The translations under genes were made by a program, and so were the position numbers. This document shows, one piece after another, positions 7,948 to 16,171 of a stretch of DNA of 55,034 nucleotides. Each line of letters begins with the position of its first letter. The first letter of the stretch is position 1. Source of the stretch: an uncultured Bacilli bacterium (GTDB lineage: Bacteria > Bacillota_I > Bacilli_A > RF39 > UBA660); contig CALVOZ010000007.1 of the NCBI GenBank assembly GCA_944350495.1, positions 1 through 55,034 of the forward strand, in the 5' to 3' direction. The notes below the pieces were generated by a model. It saw nothing but the letters and a program-made list of their open reading frames with translations, was not told the origin of the DNA and made no database searches.

Positions 7948-7978
7948 AAATGTCCTCCTTCCTAGAAAGAGAACATTT
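7948..7978 (-). promoter_or_regulatory. Hairpin hiding the ribosome-binding site of the 7639-7944 gene
   Basis: On the minus strand AAATGTTCTC (7969-7978) pairs with GAGGACATTT (7948-7957, one G-T pair), loop 11 nt, followed by T6 and the ATG. The shape is that of a Rho-independent terminator, but its 3' arm contains part of the GGAGG site of the next gene. Confidence 0.55.
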
Positions 7979-7990
7979 AAGTTTCATATA

Positions 7991-8030
7991 TAAAAATAAA
8001 AACTTACGAACTTTAATTAGTCCGTAAGTT
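7991..8030 (-). terminator. Terminator of tRNA-Gly
   Basis: AACTTACG/CGTAAGTT perfect 8-bp stem (8001-8008, 8023-8030) followed on the minus strand by T5-A-T5, 10 nt after the tRNA 3' end. Confidence 0.85.
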
Positions 8031-8039
8031 GTATTCAAA

Positions 8040-8114
8040 TGGAGCAAGTGATGGGAATCGAACCCACGTCTCAGCCTTGGCAAGGCCGCGTACTAGCCGT
8101 TGTACTACACCTGC
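8040..8114 (-). tRNA. tRNA-Gly(GCC)
   Basis: Full cloverleaf: acceptor GCAGGTG/CACTTGC, D arm GTAC/GTAC, anticodon stem CGGCC/GGCTG with loop TTGCCAA (anticodon GCC), T arm GTGGG/CCCAT with TTCGATT loop, discriminator T and encoded CCA. Its 3' UCCA and its whole anticodon loop are complementary to the glyS T-box leader at 27003-27118, so this is the likely tRNA sensed there. Confidence 0.96.
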
Positions 8115-8130
8115 ATCAAATACATGTTTA

Positions 8131-8159
8131 ATTTTACTTGATATTTTTAATTTTGTCAA
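8131..8159 (-). promoter_or_regulatory. Promoter of tRNA-Gly
   Basis: TTGACA (8154-8159), 17-bp spacer, TAAAAT (8131-8136) on the minus strand, reaching the tRNA start 17 nt later. Confidence 0.85.
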
Positions 8160-8165
8160 TAACTA

Positions 8166-8194
8166 TTTATATGTATTAATAAAAATGTTATAAT
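8166..8194 (+). promoter_or_regulatory. Promoter of the PPC-domain gene
   Basis: TTTATA (8166-8171), 17 bp, TATAAT (8189-8194). The ATG is only 15 nt after the -10 box with GGTGAT between, so the leader is about 9-10 nt. It diverges from the tRNA-Gly promoter. Confidence 0.7.
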
Positions 8195-8209
8195 TAACTT
8201 GGTGATTGT

Positions 8210-8635
8210 ATGGAATATAAAAGAATAGATGATAGACATTATGTTGTAAGAATTAATAAAGGTGAAGAAGTATTGGAACAACTATCTTTATTATGTAGTA
8301 AAGAAAATATCAATGCTGGTGAAATTAAAGGAATTGGAGCTAGTAATAAAGTGGAGATTGGTTTATTTAATACTAGTACTAAGGAATACAAGACTACTGT
8401 TAAAGAAGGTATGTTTGAAATTACTTCATTACTTGGTAATATTAGTCGTAAAGATGCTAATGTCTATTTACATTGCCATATTAATTTTAGTGATGTATCA
8501 CTTAATACATATGGTGGACATTTAGTTAAATGCTATATCTCTGCAACATGTGAAATTATTGTAACTGTTTTAAATGGAGAAATAGGTAGATTATTTGATG
8601 AGGAAATTGGACTAAATTTATTTAGCTTTGAGTAA
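8210..8635 (+). CDS. PPC/DUF296 domain protein
   Basis: A 141-residue single-domain PPC (DUF296) protein. It shows the family pattern GIGASNKVEIGLF, then VYLHCHINFSD with the His-x-His pair and NTYGGHLVKCYIS with the following His. The fold is a trimeric alpha/beta domain; in plants it is found in AT-hook DNA-binding proteins. In bacteria the stand-alone form has no agreed function, though the three His could bind a metal. It is a single-gene unit with its own promoter and terminator. Confidence 0.9.
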   Translation: MEYKRIDDRHYVVRINKGEEVLEQLSLLCSKENINAGEIKGIGASNKVEIGLFNTSTKEYKTTVKEGMFEITSLLGNISRKDANVYLHCHINFSDVSLNTYGGHLVKCYISATCEIIVTVLNGEIGRLFDEEIGLNLFSFE

Positions 8636-8660
8636 GAAGTGTAAAAACTTCTTATTTTTT
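8633..8660 (+). terminator. Terminator overlapping the stop of the PPC gene
   Basis: TAAGAAGT/ACTTCTTA 8-bp stem then T6. The TAA stop codon forms the base of the 5' arm. Confidence 0.85.
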
Positions 8661-8712
8661 CTTTTTAATTGAAAAAAAGATGTGCTATAATGGAATAACA
8701 GTAGGAGGAAAT

Positions 8713-9339
8713 ATGAATAGCGCATTAAAAAATGTAAAAGTTTATGAACAAAATACAATTAAAATTAATAATATATATATTGACCCATATCATATAAAAG
8801 AAGCAACTCACGATGCTGAAATAGTATTTATTACTCATCCACACTATGATCACTTATCAATAGAAGATTTAAAAAAAATAAAAAATGATGATACGATTGT
8901 TATTGCCCCTAATGATTGTGGACCAAAATTAAGTGAAATATTTTCAGATGAAAATATTTATATTGTTGAACCTAGTAATAAATATCGTTTAGCTGGTGTT
9001 CGTTTTGAAACCGTGCCAATGTATAACATTGGTAAAGATTTTCATCCAAAACAAAATGATTGGGTAGGATATATTTTAAATATAGATGATACATTATACT
9101 ATGTGGTTGGTGATTCCGATATGACTGAGGAAATGATTAGTGCTCATTGTGATGTATTATTTATTCCAATTGGCGGAACTTATACGATGAATGTTGAGGA
9201 AGCTGTATATGCTACAAAATTAATGGAGCCGACGGTTGTAGTACCAACTCATTATGGTACTATTGTTGGTAGTATTGAAGATGGAATTAAATTTAAAAAT
9301 TTACTTCCAATGGGTATAGAATGTCAATTATATAAATAA
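8713..9339 (+). CDS. UPF0173-type metallo-beta-lactamase-fold hydrolase
   Basis: A 208-residue metal-dependent hydrolase of the UPF0173 group. The metal-binding motif is FITHPHYDHLS at residues 40-48 (H42, H44, D46, H47). Further ligands are probably in VVGDSDMTEEM and VVPTHYGTIVG, and PIGGTYTMNVEEA is typical of the group. Substrate unknown. An in-frame ATG exists at 8680 but the TATAAT box (8685-8690) lies inside that extension; ATG 8713 has an AGGAGG site and is chosen. Confidence 0.88.
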   Translation: MNSALKNVKVYEQNTIKINNIYIDPYHIKEATHDAEIVFITHPHYDHLSIEDLKKIKNDDTIVIAPNDCGPKLSEIFSDENIYIVEPSNKYRLAGVRFETVPMYNIGKDFHPKQNDWVGYILNIDDTLYYVVGDSDMTEEMISAHCDVLFIPIGGTYTMNVEEAVYATKLMEPTVVVPTHYGTIVGSIEDGIKFKNLLPMGIECQLYK

Positions 9340-9361
9340 CTAATTTTTATTAGTTATTTTT
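9335..9361 (+). terminator. Terminator overlapping the stop of the UPF0173 gene
   Basis: AATAACTA/TAGTTATT stem with an 8-nt loop and a T-rich tail; the TAA stop lies in the 5' arm. Confidence 0.75.
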
Positions 9362-9392
9362 ATTTTACTTCATATAATTATATGAGGTGACT

Positions 9393-10355
9393 ATGAAAAA
9401 AGTTATATTATTATTTGGTGGCGAATCAAGTGAACATGAAATATCTTGTCAATCAGCTAAATTTATATACGATTATATCGATGTAAATAAGTATGATTTA
9501 ATACCTATAGGTATAAGTAAAAATGGTAATTGGTATTATTATGAAGATTCCGATTTTGTTAATTGGGATAAAGATATACAATTAAAAAAAGTAAATAATA
9601 TTGTTGAAGAATTAAAATCAAGTGACATTGTTTTTAATATTATCCATGGAAAATATGGGGAAGATGGGAGAATTCAAAGTTTATTAGAACTCTTTAAGAT
9701 TCCATATGTTGGTTGTGATAGTAAAACAAGTATGGTTTGTATGGATAAAGAGTATACCAAGATATTTGCTAAAAACTATAATATACCAATCATTAACTAT
9801 GAAGTATTAAATGATAAAAATATTAGAAAGAGAAGAGAATATCCTTTAATAGTTAAACCAGCTAATGGTGGTTCATCAATTGGAATAAATGTTGTAAATA
9901 ATAAAAAAGAATTAAATCAGGCTTATAATGAAGCTTTAAAGTATGATGGTAAGGTAATTGTTGAAGATTATATTATGGCGAGGGAATTTGAAGTTGCTAT
10001 ATTAACGAATGGGAACACATACTATATGTCAGATATTGGGGAAATCTTAACTAATAGTAAGTTTTATGATTATAGTGATAAATATATAAATAGTATCAAA
10101 ACAACTACTAATGCAAATATTTCAAAAAAATTAAAGAAAAAAATATATAATTTAGTTGATAAATTAATTCAAATATTTAACATTGAAGGTATGAGTAGAA
10201 TAGACTTTTTATATGATGAAAAATATGACTTATTATATTTTAATGAAATAAATACTTTACCTGGTTTTACTGCAATAAGTATGTATCCTAAACTTATGAA
10301 AGAAGCTAAAATAGATTACCGCAAACTAATTTCAAAACTGTTAGAAAACTGTTGA
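9393..10355 (+). CDS. ddl: D-alanine--D-alanine ligase
   Basis: Joins two D-alanines with ATP for peptidoglycan precursors, in the cytoplasm. The protein has 320 residues with the ATP-grasp layout: N-terminal LLFGGESSEHEISCQSA, FNIIHGKYGEDGRIQSLLE, IPYVGCDSKTSMVCMDKEYT, PLIVKPANGGSSIGIN, and the C-terminal metal site DLLYFNEINTLPGFTAISMY. The start at ATG 9393 follows TATAAT (9373-9378) and GAGGTGA; an in-frame GTG at 9387 is part of that site. The Tyr in the IPYVG segment points to D-Ala-D-Ala and not D-Ala-D-Lac specificity (inference). Confidence 0.95.
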   Translation: MKKVILLFGGESSEHEISCQSAKFIYDYIDVNKYDLIPIGISKNGNWYYYEDSDFVNWDKDIQLKKVNNIVEELKSSDIVFNIIHGKYGEDGRIQSLLELFKIPYVGCDSKTSMVCMDKEYTKIFAKNYNIPIINYEVLNDKNIRKRREYPLIVKPANGGSSIGINVVNNKKELNQAYNEALKYDGKVIVEDYIMAREFEVAILTNGNTYYMSDIGEILTNSKFYDYSDKYINSIKTTTNANISKKLKKKIYNLVDKLIQIFNIEGMSRIDFLYDEKYDLLYFNEINTLPGFTAISMYPKLMKEAKIDYRKLISKLLENC

Positions 10356-10402
10356 ATTTTTTAATATTACGTGCTAAAATTAAATAGTTTTAGAGGTGAT
10401 TT

Positions 10403-11800
10403 ATGAAAAAAACAAAAATAGTATGTAGTATTGGACCATCAAGTAATACAATTGAAGTATTTGAAAAAATGGTTCAAGCAGGAATGAATGTAGCACGTAT
10501 TAATTTTTCTCATGCAACAGCTGAAGAATGTGAAAAAGTTGTAAATCTAGTTAGAGAAGTTAATAAAGATAATAAAAATCATATAGCAATTATGTATGAT
10601 ACTAAAGGTCCAGATTTTCGAACAGGCAATTTAGAAAATGATTATATTGATTTAGTTGAAGGTAATTTAATTAAAATTGTTAAAGATGATGTTTTAGGCA
10701 ACGAAGAGAGATTCACAGTAAATTACAAGAGTGCTATTGATACATTACAGATAGGAAACATTATTTTAATTGAAGATGGTATGTTTAAATTAGAAATTAT
10801 TGATAAAGATTTCAATTCATTAACTTGCAAAATATTAACTGGGGGAATGCTAGGAGCTAGAAAAGGTATTAATGTACCTGGTGTTAACTTAGATGAGCCA
10901 TTCTTAAGTTCTCAAGATATTAAAGATATTACTTATGCTTGCCATAATGGTGGAGATTTTATTGCTTTATCATTTGTATCTACTGCCGCTGATGTTAAAG
11001 CTGTTCGTGAATTAATTCAAAAAGAAGGTTCTAATATGAAGATTATTTCTAAAATAGAATCTACTGGTGCAGTTAAAAACTTAGATGAAATTATTGAAGC
11101 AAGTGATGGTATTATGGTAGCTCGTGGTGACCTAGGTGTTGAAGTCCCTATGAGTGAACTTCCTATTTTACAAAAAATGATGGTTAAGAAATGTCGTGAA
11201 AATGGTAAATTTTGTATTGTAGCTACTGAGATGTTATCTAGTATGACTAATAAAATTAGACCAACTAGAGCTGAAGTTAGTGACGTTGCTAATGCCGTTT
11301 TGGACGGAACAGATGCTGTGATGTTAAGTAATGAGTCAACAATTGGTAAATATCCAATCGAAGCTGTAGCAATTATGGCTCAAATATGTGAAAACGTTGA
11401 AAATCATTTAGATTATGATAGTATGATTATTCCACGTAGAAAGAAAACTATTCGAAATACAATTGCTCAAAGTGTAGTTGTGGCTGCTAACAATTTACAA
11501 GTATCTGCTATTGTAGCATCTACATTAAGTGGAAAAATAGCACGCCGTATTAGTACTTTAAGACCAAGTTCAATTATTATTGCAGCTTGTACAAAAGAAG
11601 AGGTAGCACGTTCTTTAGCGCTTAGTTATGGCGTTTATGCTGAAGTTGTTCCAGTGCTTAATTCTGCTGATGAAATTGCTGAGAATGCGGTTGAAATTAG
11701 TAAAAAAATGTTAAACCTTAATCCTGGAGATAAAATAATAACTACTGGTGGTTCACCACTAGGTAAAAGTACAAATTTCTTAAAAATAGAAGAAATATAA
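10403..11800 (+). CDS. pyk: Pyruvate kinase
   Basis: Last step of glycolysis, making ATP and pyruvate from phosphoenolpyruvate. A 465-residue protein starting MKKTKIVCSIGPSSNTIEVF, with GMNVARINFSHA, ISKIESTGAVKNLDEI (active-site Lys and Glu) and SDGIMVARGDLGVEVP (metal site), and the allosteric C domain. It lacks the extra PEP-utiliser domain that some Bacilli pyruvate kinases carry at the C terminus. AGAGGTGAT site; TAAAAT box at 10375-10380. The terminator starts inside the last codons. Confidence 0.97.
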   Translation: MKKTKIVCSIGPSSNTIEVFEKMVQAGMNVARINFSHATAEECEKVVNLVREVNKDNKNHIAIMYDTKGPDFRTGNLENDYIDLVEGNLIKIVKDDVLGNEERFTVNYKSAIDTLQIGNIILIEDGMFKLEIIDKDFNSLTCKILTGGMLGARKGINVPGVNLDEPFLSSQDIKDITYACHNGGDFIALSFVSTAADVKAVRELIQKEGSNMKIISKIESTGAVKNLDEIIEASDGIMVARGDLGVEVPMSELPILQKMMVKKCRENGKFCIVATEMLSSMTNKIRPTRAEVSDVANAVLDGTDAVMLSNESTIGKYPIEAVAIMAQICENVENHLDYDSMIIPRRKKTIRNTIAQSVVVAANNLQVSAIVASTLSGKIARRISTLRPSSIIIAACTKEEVARSLALSYGVYAEVVPVLNSADEIAENAVEISKKMLNLNPGDKIITTGGSPLGKSTNFLKIEEI

Positions 11801-11819
11801 TAGTATTTCTTCTTTTTTA
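11789..11819 (+). terminator. Terminator spanning the pyk stop codon
   Basis: GAAGAAAT/ATTTCTTC 8-bp stem (11789-11796, 11805-11812) followed by T6. The last three sense codons and the stop of pyk lie in the 5' arm and loop. Confidence 0.9.
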
Positions 11820-11852
11820 TGATATAATATCTTTAGGATAGAGGTGCATATC

Positions 11853-12284
11853 ATGAAAGATAAATATTTAACAACATATTGGATGGATTTAATTACATAT
11901 ATAATAATTCCTTTTATAACTATAGTTGCAGGGATTAGAATAGTAAGGTCGTTACTATATAGTACATTAGGTGTTACATTTGCAATTTCATTATTTATCG
12001 AGATAGCATTCATTTTACTATATGTTGTTACTTTTTTATATTCTCACAAAAGAACAAAAGGTGGAGAGAGATGCTTTATGCTGTTAGTAATTGCTACTGG
12101 TATTAGGGCAGCGGTTGACTTTGCAATTACTTCTGTGACAAATTATAATCCTTATTTAGCATTTTTTGGATACTTATTAGTTTGCGTCGCATTATGGGTT
12201 TATCCAAATTATATATACTTTAATAACCGAAAAGAGTTATTCAAGAATGATTCCTTTCTAAATTTTGCTAAAAAAGAAAATTAA
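11853..12284 (+). CDS. Small multi-pass membrane protein of unknown function
   Basis: About 143 residues with four predicted membrane segments (near 12-32, 42-64, 76-96 and 104-124), e.g. LITYIIIPFITIVAGIRIV. I do not recognise the family. ATG 11853 follows TATAAT (11823-11828) and GAGGTG; the in-frame GTG at 11844 is the ribosome-binding site itself. Monocistronic, with its own terminator. Confidence 0.7.
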   Translation: MKDKYLTTYWMDLITYIIIPFITIVAGIRIVRSLLYSTLGVTFAISLFIEIAFILLYVVTFLYSHKRTKGGERCFMLLVIATGIRAAVDFAITSVTNYNPYLAFFGYLLVCVALWVYPNYIYFNNRKELFKNDSFLNFAKKEN

Positions 12285-12305
12285 TTTACTTATAGTTGAC
12301 ATGAC

Positions 12306-12332
12306 AAAATGGAGTTTTACTCCATTTTTTTT
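12306..12332 (+). terminator. Terminator
   Basis: AAAATGGAG/CTCCATTTT 9-bp stem, TTTTA loop, continuing into T8. Strong. Confidence 0.92.
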
Positions 12333-12371
12333 AAGACTATGGTATAATAAAAATGAGAATAGGTGATTATC

Positions 12372-12866
12372 ATGGAAAGATTGCAAATGCTTGATGATGT
12401 TCGCAAATATGCTAATTTACTAATGAAAAAAGATCCTAATTTAGATTACGCTAGTGCAACAAAGAAAGCAAAATTAGAAATGTTTGGAATCGAATTAAAT
12501 ATTCCAAGCTATGGTGAAGTAGATGATGCAAAGGAAGATGAATTGGAAAAAATATCATATGCTTCAATAGCTGAAAAAGAACTTGGAGACATGATTAGAA
12601 TCGAATTATACACAGATGAACAACTAAAAGAAATAATAATCGCCAAAAGAATGGGTATTCACGTAGAAGAATTCATTAATATTTTCTATACACCAAAACA
12701 AATAAGAGTAATTACCATGGCATCTGCCTTAGGACAAGATATTACTTCATATACAACTAATTTATATTTTGATGCCGATCAAGAACTTGAAAAGTTAAGC
12801 AATTTAAGTGAAGGAAATGACGAAAATCAAAATCCTAAAACTTACGTTATAGAACCAGCAGCATAA
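12372..12866 (+). CDS. Hypothetical acidic cytoplasmic protein
   Basis: 164 residues, helical and charged, without signal or membrane segments; family not recognised. It contains LQMLDDVRKYANLLMKKDPN and a helix pair EEFINIFYTPKQIRVITMAS. The C-terminal tail is acidic and Asn-rich. ATG 12372 follows TATAAT (12343-12348) and AGGTGAT; the in-frame GTG at 12363 is within that site. Confidence 0.65.
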   Translation: MERLQMLDDVRKYANLLMKKDPNLDYASATKKAKLEMFGIELNIPSYGEVDDAKEDELEKISYASIAEKELGDMIRIELYTDEQLKEIIIAKRMGIHVEEFINIFYTPKQIRVITMASALGQDITSYTTNLYFDADQELEKLSNLSEGNDENQNPKTYVIEPAA

Positions 12867-12889
12867 ACTAGATAATTCTAGTTTTTTTT
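12865..12889 (+). terminator. Terminator beginning in the stop codon
   Basis: AAACTAG/CTAGTTT stem, ATAATT loop, then T run. The first two bases are the end of the TAA stop. Confidence 0.85.
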
Positions 12890-12931
12890 AATATTTTATG
12901 TTAAAATTATATATAGTAGGAAAGTGATAAT

Positions 12932-13654
12932 ATGGATAATAATCAACATAACTTTACTAATTATTTTGCACAACCCAATCAAACTCCGCAAAATAATATT
13001 TCAAATCAAAATGAAAATAGTCTACATAATAATCAAATAGTTAATGATAACTATGAAAAAGTAACCCCAGGTTTTATATTAATAATTGCAGTAATAATAG
13101 TGGTGTTATTATTAGTTGTGAGTAATATAATTAATCAAGTAAAGAAAAAAAGTGAGCCAGAGTCAGTCCTTAATCCTAGCTCTGAAGTTGTTGAACCAAA
13201 ACCAGTTGAACCGGAACCAGTAACGCCTAATCCAGAGCCAAAACCAGAAACACCTATCGTCGATGAAAAACCACCAGAGCCAGTTCAACCAACAGTCTTA
13301 GTTTGCACTAAGACTGAGTCTAATCAATATGGTACATATAAATATACAACAACATATAATTTTAAGGGAGAGAACTTTACAACTGCTACACAGAAGTTGA
13401 GTATCACATTAAAAAGTAAATATCGCAGTCAAAGAGATGCACTTATTGATGAAATTCAATCACAAAATAGAAAATTTGTTAAGTTAGATGGTATTACAGA
13501 ATCTATTAGTAAAAGAAGCGATGGATTTACATATACTTTAAAAGTAAATGCAAATAAATTATCTAAAAGTGATTTAGCTAAATTAGGCTATAAAGCAAGG
13601 AATCTTTCTAGTGTTAGAGTATATGCTTATAACAATGGATTTAGCTGTAAATAA
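12932..13654 (+). CDS. Single-pass envelope protein with proline-rich linker and Cys-bounded outer domain
   Basis: 240 residues. An Asn/Gln-rich cytoplasmic tail (1-46) is followed by one membrane helix (FILIIAVIIVVLLLVVSNII, about 49-68), a Pro/Glu linker (about 82-124) and a C-terminal domain of about 115 residues that begins VLVCTKTESNQYGTYKY and ends NNGFSCK, so the domain has Cys close to both ends, as if closed by a disulfide. The outer domain somewhat recalls YehR/DUF1307-like lipoproteins (weak guess). First of three adjacent genes with related layout; SD AGGAAAGTGAT. Confidence 0.75.
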   Translation: MDNNQHNFTNYFAQPNQTPQNNISNQNENSLHNNQIVNDNYEKVTPGFILIIAVIIVVLLLVVSNIINQVKKKSEPESVLNPSSEVVEPKPVEPEPVTPNPEPKPETPIVDEKPPEPVQPTVLVCTKTESNQYGTYKYTTTYNFKGENFTTATQKLSITLKSKYRSQRDALIDEIQSQNRKFVKLDGITESISKRSDGFTYTLKVNANKLSKSDLAKLGYKARNLSSVRVYAYNNGFSCK

Positions 13655-13663
13655 GGAGAATAT

Positions 13664-14095
13664 ATGAAAAATAAGATATTTAAAGTAATGATAAGTGTGT
13701 TTTTAGTTATGTTTTTAACTGGTTGTAGAGAAAGTTATTTAAATTGTCACAAAATTATTATAGATGATGATTTAATGAAAGCTAATAAAACAATTCGATT
13801 AGTATATGAATCTGGAGAATTAAAAAACTCTAATCTATATTTTGATTATAAAATATATGATCAAAATACAATAGATAATTTTAGGAAAGAATTAAATTTA
13901 GATTGTGAAGGTAATGAAGGTATTAAAGGTGTTACTTGTGATGTGTCAAATATTGAAGGTGGATTACATTATCAACTAACTATTGACCTTGAATCATTAC
14001 CAGTTGAATATGAATATAAATTTTCAGAAATAATAGATTTTGAAAATTACACTGATGCAAAGAATGAATTAATGAAAGAATACACATGTGATTAG
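13664..14095 (+). CDS. Small lipoprotein of the same Cys-bounded type
   Basis: 143 residues. The N terminus is a lipoprotein signal, MISVFLVMFLTGCRES, with lipobox LTGC and lipidated Cys near position 21. The mature part has Cys near the start (YLNCHK), an internal Cys pair and ends YTCD, mirroring the terminal-Cys arrangement of its two neighbours. Function unknown. It lies 9 nt after the previous gene and 8 nt before the next, so the three form an operon. Confidence 0.75.
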   Translation: MKNKIFKVMISVFLVMFLTGCRESYLNCHKIIIDDDLMKANKTIRLVYESGELKNSNLYFDYKIYDQNTIDNFRKELNLDCEGNEGIKGVTCDVSNIEGGLHYQLTIDLESLPVEYEYKFSEIIDFENYTDAKNELMKEYTCD

Positions 14096-14103
14096 GAGGA
14101 TTT

Positions 14104-15339
14104 ATGGATAATAATATAAATAATAATATTGCACCACAAACACTTGATAATAATGCAAATGCAAACCCAAATTTAGAACCTGCTGTTATGGAGACACAGC
14201 CAATTCAAGTAAGTGTTCAACCACAAGCTATGATGGAACCTGTTAGCACAGAAACTAATAATGGACAACCAATAATGGAGACCTCACAAGTTGCTGAACC
14301 AATGCCATTTGATGTGCAAAATGTATCAGAATATACCCCAACGTTGGAATACGCTTCAATTAAAGCGGAACCGATAGTTCAACCAGAACAATTGATGAGT
14401 CAAGCTACGCATGTAGAATCTGTTGTAGTTCAATCACAACCTGTTGTTGATAACAATGTAGTTAGTGTTGAACCAATTATTAACGATGATATTAAACCCG
14501 TTGATCTTGATACTGTTACTGCTGTTCCCGAAAATCATGACAATTCTTCTTATAATAGTACATATAGTGGCGAAATTAATCCAAGTGCTGTAACTGCTAC
14601 TATGAATGAAGTAATGGGTGATAAGCCATTAAGTAACGAAAGTGAAATTCCTGAAACATTTAGTATGGCTGATTTTTATAAACCTAATGTGGATTTTTCT
14701 AAAAAAGAAGAACCAGTTGTACCGGTTGCGCCAGTAGCACCAGTTGTTTCAGAAAAAATTGTAAAGCCTAGAAAAAAGAAAAAAGGTTTAATAATTGGAT
14801 TCATAATTTTATTAGTTGTAATTGCTATTAGTGTAGGTTTATATTTCATATTCTTTAATAAAGATGATAAAAAGGTTGAAAAACCAGCAGAAGAACCACA
14901 AAAAGAAACTCCATGGAATGAACAAAGAAAAGATTGGGATCCGACAGCATCAAAAATTAAAGAGGTGAAAGGTGATACTTTAACATGTACAAAGGAAGAA
15001 ACTTCTGAAGGAATGACTAATAAAATTGTGTATAAACATACATATGTAGATGGTATTTACTCACAAGTGATGATTGAAGATGAAATGATTTTTAATGAAG
15101 ATACGATTAAATACTATGATTATTATTCTGGTGCTGCTCAAGAAGAAGTAGAATATCAGACTGAAACATATGATAATATTACAATTGAAGTTAGGGAAAA
15201 GAAAATTTCCGTTAGTTTAGCCTATGCATTTGATTTGACAGCTAGTATTGATAATCCTAAAAATATGCTTGATGATAAAGATCTAACAAAGGATGAAATG
15301 AAATTAAAAATGGAAAATTTAGGATTTTCTTGTAAATAA
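14104..15339 (+). CDS. Single-pass envelope protein with long Gln/Pro-rich cytoplasmic tail
   Basis: 411 residues: a long low-complexity N-terminal tail of Asn, Gln, Pro and Val repeats (1-220), a basic stretch RKKKKG, one membrane helix (LIIGFIILLVVIAISVGLYF), a short charged linker, and an outer domain from TLTCTKEETSEGMTNK to the end LGFSCK. The last domain resembles that of the 12932-13654 protein. Function unknown; the tail could bind cytoplasmic partners. SD TTAGGAGGATTT. Confidence 0.75.
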   Translation: MDNNINNNIAPQTLDNNANANPNLEPAVMETQPIQVSVQPQAMMEPVSTETNNGQPIMETSQVAEPMPFDVQNVSEYTPTLEYASIKAEPIVQPEQLMSQATHVESVVVQSQPVVDNNVVSVEPIINDDIKPVDLDTVTAVPENHDNSSYNSTYSGEINPSAVTATMNEVMGDKPLSNESEIPETFSMADFYKPNVDFSKKEEPVVPVAPVAPVVSEKIVKPRKKKKGLIIGFIILLVVIAISVGLYFIFFNKDDKKVEKPAEEPQKETPWNEQRKDWDPTASKIKEVKGDTLTCTKEETSEGMTNKIVYKHTYVDGIYSQVMIEDEMIFNEDTIKYYDYYSGAAQEEVEYQTETYDNITIEVREKKISVSLAYAFDLTASIDNPKNMLDDKDLTKDEMKLKMENLGFSCK

Positions 15340-15364
15340 CAGTATAAATACTGTTATTTTTTTC
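15335..15364 (+). terminator. Terminator overlapping the stop codon
   Basis: AATAACAGTA/TACTGTTATT perfect 10-bp stem, TAAA loop, then T run. The TAA stop is in the 5' arm. Confidence 0.92.
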
Positions 15365-15414
15365 TTTAAAATAAAGGGGAAATAGGAAATTTGCAAAAAA
15401 ATGTAAAAAAAGTA

Positions 15415-15443
15415 TTGTCAAAAAGAAAAAAATAATATATAAT
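15415..15443 (+). promoter_or_regulatory. Promoter of the tRNA-Ile/tRNA-Glu unit
   Basis: TTGTCA (15415-15420), 17-bp spacer, TATAAT (15438-15443); tRNA begins 27 nt later. Confidence 0.88.
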
Positions 15444-15470
15444 GAAATAGTCATTGAAACGAGTGTGCAT

Positions 15471-15547
<77 letters not shown>

Positions 15548-15554
15548 TTTCTTT

Positions 15555-15631
15555 GGCCCGTTGGTGAAGTGGTTTAACACACATGCCTTTCACGCATGCA
15601 TTCATGGGTTCAAATCCCGTACGGGTCACCA
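15555..15631 (+). tRNA. tRNA-Glu(TTC)
   Basis: 77 nt with acceptor GGCCCGT/ACGGGTC, anticodon loop CTTTCAC (anticodon TTC), T loop TTCAAAT and encoded CCA, 7 nt after tRNA-Ile and cotranscribed with it. Confidence 0.96.
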
Positions 15632-15642
15632 ATTTGACTATT

Positions 15643-15672
15643 AACCCTTTAGAAATAAAGGGTTTTTATTTT
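15643..15672 (+). terminator. Terminator of the tRNA unit
   Basis: AACCCTTT/AAAGGGTT 8-bp stem, AGAAAT loop, followed by TTTATTTT. Confidence 0.9.
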
Positions 15673-16171
15673 GCTTAATTGCTTTTACGTACTAATTATG
15701 TACTTTTTTTAATTAAGTTTCTTAAATCATTCTTGTAAAAATGTATGTGTCCAAAGTCTTTGAAACATTATTATCCCTAGATATTAAGCTATGTTGAAAA
15801 TTTTTTCAATTTTAAATGTTATTAATATTTAGTTTGTTGATAATAATTTTTTTAATTATATATTTTTTTTTACTTTATTTTATAAATGATTATTTTTAAT
15901 ACAATTGTTAACGTAAATAAATAGTTTTACCTTGAATATATTGATTTCCTTAAATTGATATGTTTAATGAATTATGATATTTTGTAGACAATTTAGAGCA
16001 TCTAATTAAACAAATCTTAGCATAGTAAAGTTTAAAAAGCGAACAATTTATAAATGATGTTGTATTAGAAGACGATAGTGGAGATCTATTGTTTTTTTTA
16101 GAATACAATATATAGAGATATCTCTAAAGTTTATATATAGCAAGAAAAAAATATAATAAAGAAGAAAAATT
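15673..16171. other. Gene-free, extremely AT-rich stretch before the lysis cassette
   Basis: About 500 nt without a credible ORF, much richer in A and T than the neighbouring core genes. The only clear structures are at its right end: a perfect 12-bp palindrome AGAGATATCTCT (16114-16125) and the TATAAT box at 16152-16157. Confidence 0.6.
16114..16157 (+). promoter_or_regulatory. Palindrome and -10 box in front of the holin gene
   Basis: Perfect palindrome AGAGATATCTCT at 16114-16125, a weak TTTATA at 16130-16135 and TATAAT at 16152-16157, 14 nt before the holin ATG. The palindrome sits where a repressor would cover the -35 region. Confidence 0.5.
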
